Shown here in pieces: positions 6,311 through 8,953 of a stretch of DNA of 8,953 bases. The notes under the pieces were generated by a model. The model worked only from the letters and a program-made list of their open reading frames with translations. It was not told the DNA's origin and ran no database searches. The stretch's first letter is position 1. Each line of letters begins with the position of its first letter. Source of the DNA: Actinomycetes bacterium (lineage in GTDB: Bacteria; Actinomycetota; Actinomycetes; Actinomycetales; Cellulomonadaceae); the NCBI GenBank assembly GCA_023461115.1, contig JAEWOA010000340.1:1-8953 (forward strand), given 5' to 3'. The position numbers and the translations under genes were made by a program.

Positions 6311-7459
6311 CTACAGACGGCCGAGGATCTCCTGCTGCTTGGCCGCGTACTGCTCCGGTGTGATGAGGCCCTGGTCGAGCATCGCCTTGAGCTGGCCGAG
6401 GGCCACGACGGGGTCGCCCTGTCCGGCCGGATCGACCGCAGGGGTCGTCGGCTGCGTCAGCCCAGCGGCTGTGCCTCCGATGCCGCCCAGCCCCAACGCC
6501 AGCCCCAGCATGCCGCTGCCGCCCTCACCGCTCTCCGCCATCGCCATCGCCGAGTCGGCGATCGTGGTCTGCGTGTACGCGTTCCCGACACCGCCGCCGA
6601 GCAGCACGCCCTTGTTGTACTTGTCCATGAGCTCGCGCGATCCCTGGTCGTACTCGATGGCGCCCACGGCCGCTGAGGCGACGACGACGCCGAATCGCTC
6701 AATCCACGAGCCTTCTGGCCCACCCCCGTCGGTCAGGGCCGCAGCCAACTCCGGGCCATGAGACGCGAGGGAGCCGATGTCGGTCGTGCGAGACAAGGCC
6801 TGGAGCGCGGCCTGGAAAGCCGCGGTGAACTCCTGACGCAAGTGATTGCTGCTGTGCTCGTCGGCCAACGAGTAGTACTGGACACCCGCCGGGACGAACG
6901 TGCGGAAGAACCGGATCGGGTCCACCACGCGCACCGAGAACTGGCCCCGAGCTTGAAGGCGCAGCACGGGGGCCTGGCTAGAGCCCGGGGGAACCAGCGA
7001 GAAGTCCCGGTACGGCAGGGGGCCCGGCGTGCCGAACCGAAGATTGCGGATCTCGCGGAGATTGACATAGAAGATGAGCTGCTGCCCGCTCGGCTGGCCG
7101 CCGAACTTGAAGCGTTCCCACGACTGCTTGACGAGCGACGCGCGGACCCCGCCTCCATTGAAGAGCGAAGGCTGGCTGTCGTTGCGGAAGATGAAGTAGC
7201 CAGGCTCGGTGGACACGCTCACGATCCCGCCACCGTCGGTGACGATCACCGCGGTGCTCTCCGGCACGACCACCTTGGACCCGTCGCTGATCACATGAGG
7301 CGACGACGATCTATTGGCGCCCCGCCCGCGACTGCGCTGTTGGAAGACGCCTGGAGCGACGATGGTCCGCTCGTCGAATGTGGGAGCGACGTAATAATCC
7401 TTCCACTGGTCGGCGAGGACTCCGCCGGCTGCCCCCACTGCTGCGCTGACCAAACCCAT
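6311..7459 (-). CDS. SPFH–SHOCT protein (YdjI-like, 'virion core protein'-type)
   Basis: A 382-residue cytosolic or membrane-peripheral protein. The N-terminus MGLVSAAVGAAGGVLADQWKD could be an amphipathic membrane-contact helix. Residues about 55–280 are an SPFH (band 7-like) domain of the YdjI type: VVVPESTAVIVTDGG near 63–77, EPGYF at 85–89, FYVNLREIRNLRFGTPGP near 130–147, and LQARGQFSVRVVDPIRFF near 168–185. A Gly-rich segment follows (305–335). The last 32 residues are a SHOCT motif (LGQLKAMLDQGLITPEQYAAK). Bacillus YdjI acts with the phage-shock protein PspA and membrane partners in envelope stress; a similar role here is inference. The ATG at 7459 has a GAGGAAGG ribosome-binding site (7476–7469). 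It lies 68 bp behind the two-TM zinc-ribbon gene, probably in one operon. Confidence 0.9.
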   Translation of the reverse strand: MGLVSAAVGAAGGVLADQWKDYYVAPTFDERTIVAPGVFQQRSRGRGANRSSSPHVISDGSKVVVPESTAVIVTDGGGIVSVSTEPGYFIFRNDSQPSLFNGGGVRASLVKQSWERFKFGGQPSGQQLIFYVNLREIRNLRFGTPGPLPYRDFSLVPPGSSQAPVLRLQARGQFSVRVVDPIRFFRTFVPAGVQYYSLADEHSSNHLRQEFTAAFQAALQALSRTTDIGSLASHGPELAAALTDGGGPEGSWIERFGVVVASAAVGAIEYDQGSRELMDKYNKGVLLGGGVGNAYTQTTIADSAMAMAESGEGGSGMLGLALGLGGIGGTAAGLTQPTTPAVDPAGQGDPVVALGQLKAMLDQGLITPEQYAAKQQEILGRL

Positions 7460-7468
7460 AGCGACCGA

Positions 7469-7476
7469 CCTTCCTC
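7469..7476 (-). promoter_or_regulatory. Ribosome-binding site of the SPFH gene
   Basis: GAGGAAGG on the minus strand, nine bases before the ATG at 7459. This is one of only two clear Shine-Dalgarno sequences near starts in this window. It supports the ATG, and it suits a second gene in an operon whose first gene appears leaderless. Confidence 0.75.
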
Positions 7477-7492
7477 ATGAGCTGAGCGACTT

Positions 7493-7516
7493 CCGCCTCG
7501 GCCTGAGGCTAGGCGG
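7493..7516 (-). other. Inverted repeat between the zinc-ribbon and SPFH genes
   Basis: CCGCCT and AGGCGG arms (6 bp) flank a 12-base interior that could form a further short GCC/GGC stem. It lies in the 68-bp gap within the probable operon and lacks a T tract. It could act as a partial terminator or an mRNA-stability element that sets the ratio of the two proteins, or it may be chance. Confidence 0.25.
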
Positions 7517-7527
7517 CCCGCAACGGA

Positions 7528-8157
7528 TCAGGGAGAACTCGCGACCAGCGGCTCCCCACACGCGGCGCACGCGCGCGGGATGCCGACGATCATCTCGTTG
7601 GTGGCATTGCATGCCCGGCACGTCACGACGACCTTGTGCGAGACCTTCGGCACGTACCGCTTGCTCACGACTTCCCCGGCCTGCCGGTCGATGTAGACGT
7701 CGTCGATCGCGCCCGAGTCGATCATGCGCTGAATGTCGCGGACCACCGCAGCCTGCGTGGCGCCCGTGATGCCAGCGATCCGATCAATCGGGATGCGCTC
7801 GACCCCGGTCAGGATGGCGCGGTACTTCCTTTCCCCCGCGCGGCGCCGCGCAAGCATGATGGGGACGTACACGCACACCGCCGCGACGGCGATCAATGCC
7901 AGCCCGATGAACAGGTAGGGGAGCCGCTTCTCCACCGGAATCGCAGTGGTGGTCGTGGTCTCGTGCTTCCACCACAAGGCGCCCGTGGACTTCGTCGTCG
8001 TGCGCTCCGACTCGAAGAACTGGCCGACGAAGACCGCGCCAGTCACGCCGAGGAACACCGCGATGACGACGAAGATGTGCCGCAGCGAGAGCCCGGGAGG
8101 TTGCGGCGTCTGACGCGCGCGGTCAGACGCCGACGTCAGGTACTCGAGGAAACCCAC
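7528..8157 (-). CDS. Two-TM membrane protein with cytosolic winged-helix-like region and zinc ribbon
   Basis: A 209-residue protein. Residues 25–47 and 79–103 are membrane helices, with a Thr-rich loop of about 30 residues between them that should face outside. Residues about 110–158 (YRAILTGVERIPIDRIAGITG, then AAVVRDIQRMIDSGAIDD) look like a winged helix-turn-helix. A zinc ribbon closes the protein, with CxxC pairs at 180/183 and 197/200. The soluble part should lie in the cytosol beside the SPFH protein encoded next. Proteins pairing a ribbon with a similar helical unit occur beside YdjI-like genes elsewhere (general knowledge, not checked). The winged helix may serve protein–protein contact rather than DNA binding. 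The start is GTG at 8157 with TACGCT six bases upstream. I do not assign a gene name. Confidence 0.85.
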   Translation of the reverse strand: MGFLEYLTSASDRARQTPQPPGLSLRHIFVVIAVFLGVTGAVFVGQFFESERTTTKSTGALWWKHETTTTTAIPVEKRLPYLFIGLALIAVAAVCVYVPIMLARRRAGERKYRAILTGVERIPIDRIAGITGATQAAVVRDIQRMIDSGAIDDVYIDRQAGEVVSKRYVPKVSHKVVVTCRACNATNEMIVGIPRACAACGEPLVASSP

Positions 8158-8163
8158 GTCCGG

Positions 8164-8169
8164 AGCGTA
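8164..8169 (-). promoter_or_regulatory. Leaderless-type -10 element of the zinc-ribbon/SPFH operon
   Basis: On the minus strand TACGCT ends six bases before the GTG at 8157, and there is no Shine-Dalgarno sequence. A TTGGAT hexamer lies 19 bp further upstream and may act as a loose -35. This would drive both the zinc-ribbon and SPFH genes. Confidence 0.55.
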
Positions 8170-8225
8170 GTCGTAGGCACAGAGCGCGATCCAACGCGCT
8201 CACCTGACCATCCTCATGAAAGTGC

Positions 8226-8246
8226 GGGTGAACTCCCAGGGTGAAC
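8226..8246. promoter_or_regulatory. GGGTGAAC direct repeat between divergent genes
   Basis: Two exact copies of GGGTGAAC (8226–8233 and 8239–8246) are separated by five bases. They lie between the divergent operon promoter (-10 at 8164–8169) and the CD225-like gene. The second copy lies in the -35 region of a possible -10, TAGTTT at 8261–8266. The reverse complement contains GTTCACC, the unit of actinobacterial PHO boxes, but the period is 13 bp rather than 11. This is an operator candidate only. Confidence 0.4.
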
Positions 8247-8295
8247 ACAGAATGCACTCGTAGTTTCGTCGCACCAGCAATCCCTTGGAGCGACC

Positions 8296-8886
8296 ATGTC
8301 AGAGCAGCCAACGCCCCAACCCACCCCGGAGCCCGCCTCCGACCCTGGCCCGACGACGACCGCGGCCCTTCCGGCGGTGACCCCAGCCCCGGCGGCGCCT
8401 CCCACTCCCCCGTCCGGCCGCTACCCGGCGCCGATCGGCTGGGTGATCGCCGCGGTGATCCTGTTCTGGCCCACGGCCATCCCCGCCCTGCTTGCATCCC
8501 ACCGCGCCGCCCGGGCGGCGGGTGCCGGCGACGCCACGGCCAGCGCGCACGAGTCCGCGACCGCCAAGCGATGGAGCATCGTCAGCGTGTGCGTCGGCGC
8601 CGCGCTGATCGTCCTCAGCGTGGTCGTGTCGATCGTGTGGGCCATCGTCGCCGCGGTGGCGATCCACGATGCGCGCGACGACTGGCGCGCGCACGGCCCG
8701 ATGCGCTCCGACGAGCTGCCGTTCGGCCGGCAGGCGCCGGGCGGGCCGGACAGTGAGCAGGACCGTGAGCAGCGCCAGGACCGGATGGAGCAGCGGCTCG
8801 ACGAGCGCCGCGACCGGCTGCGCGAGAACCAGCAGCCGCGCGGCACGGCCCCGCGGCCCACGCCGAGCACCGGCAGCGACTCGTAG
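8296..8886 (+). CDS. CD225/dispanin-like two-TM protein with charged C-terminal tail
   Basis: A 196-residue protein. Residues 1–45 are a Pro/Thr-rich disordered head. Residues 47–66 are the first membrane segment, with a WPTAIPALLASHRAA stretch typical of the CD225 (interferon-induced transmembrane-like) fold. Residues 67–91 are a short loop ending SATAKRW, and 92–122 the second membrane segment. Residues 125–180 are strongly charged, with a Gln/Glu/Arg-rich helix (EQDREQRQDRMEQRLDER) likely to form a coiled coil, and the end is Pro/Ser-rich. Bacterial members are common in actinobacteria and their role is unknown. The ATG at 8296 has GGAG (8287–8290) five bases upstream. It is divergent from the zinc-ribbon/SPFH operon across a 138-bp shared region and ends nine bases before a convergent stop codon. 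Confidence 0.85.
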   Translation: MSEQPTPQPTPEPASDPGPTTTAALPAVTPAPAAPPTPPSGRYPAPIGWVIAAVILFWPTAIPALLASHRAARAAGAGDATASAHESATAKRWSIVSVCVGAALIVLSVVVSIVWAIVAAVAIHDARDDWRAHGPMRSDELPFGRQAPGGPDSEQDREQRQDRMEQRLDERRDRLRENQQPRGTAPRPTPSTGSDS

Positions 8887-8892
8887 CCGCGA

Positions 8893-8914
8893 GGGTCAGC
8901 GGGCGCGCTGACCC
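8893..8914. terminator. Bidirectional hairpin between convergent genes
   Basis: A perfect 9-bp stem (GGGTCAGCG/CGCTGACCC) with loop GGCG begins seven bases after the CD225-like stop. It overlaps the last codons and stop of the convergent minus-strand gene. There is no T tract on either strand, but the position between two converging stops fits a shared terminator. Confidence 0.5.
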
Positions 8915-8953
8915 GCGGGACGAGCGCCCTGGCCGCCGCGGCCACCGCGACGC
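8896..8953 (-). CDS. C-terminal RGG-rich tail of a convergent gene (start outside window)
   Basis: The minus-strand frame ending at the TGA at 8898–8896 encodes RRGGRGGQGARPAGQRAR and is open to the window edge. Arg/Gly-rich tails of this kind bind RNA and are typical of the C-termini of actinobacterial DEAD-box RNA helicases; ribonuclease E/G-type and other RNA-binding proteins also carry them. Only 18 codons are visible, so the helicase identity is a guess from the tail and position. In the neighbouring minus frame the same stretch is also open, but it reads as a Val/Ala-rich sequence with no natural end here. Confidence 0.6.
   Translation of the reverse strand, partial: RRGGRGGQGARPAGQRAR

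Overview
The window is very GC-rich, with G or C in almost every third codon position of its real genes. Together with leaderless-type promoters (TANNNT six or seven bases before the start codon), a C1·U72 initiator tRNA without an encoded CCA, and DUF2079, CAP, SPFH–SHOCT and CD225-type proteins, this points to an actinobacterium. A Cellulomonas-like member of the Micrococcales is my guess from overall character. I see no integrase, transposase, CRISPR array, phage gene or rRNA; it reads as ordinary chromosome.

Left part (1–2251, plus strand): the 3' end of an unrecognised helical protein, then a DUF2079 polytopic membrane protein with its own promoter, then an initiator tRNA-fMet with a good sigma-70-type promoter and a perfect 17-bp hairpin just downstream.

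Middle part (2365–6234, minus strand, listed in direction of transcription): a membrane-anchored extracytoplasmic CAP-domain protein; a DUF2200 protein; a 668-residue protein I cannot name, with a conserved-looking N-terminal domain, two S1-like barrels, a Pro-rich linker, a coiled coil and a compact C-terminal domain; a short coding stretch that looks like the tail of a gene without a head; and a single-domain cupin. CAP, DUF2200 and cupin each have their own leaderless-type promoter. The 668-residue gene lies 58 bp behind DUF2200 and may be co-transcribed with it.

Right part (6311–8953): a two-gene minus-strand unit encodes a two-TM protein with a cytosolic winged-helix-like region and zinc ribbon, then an SPFH–SHOCT (YdjI-like) protein. 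This looks like a small envelope-stress or membrane-domain module. Divergent from it is a CD225/dispanin-like two-TM protein with a charged tail, and the shared intergenic region carries a direct repeat. The window ends in the RGG-rich C-terminal tail of a convergent minus-strand gene, probably an RNA helicase or other RNA-binding protein.

The best candidates for something undescribed are the 668-residue multidomain protein, the membrane zinc-ribbon/SPFH/CD225 cluster, and the headless coding remnant at 2743–2951.
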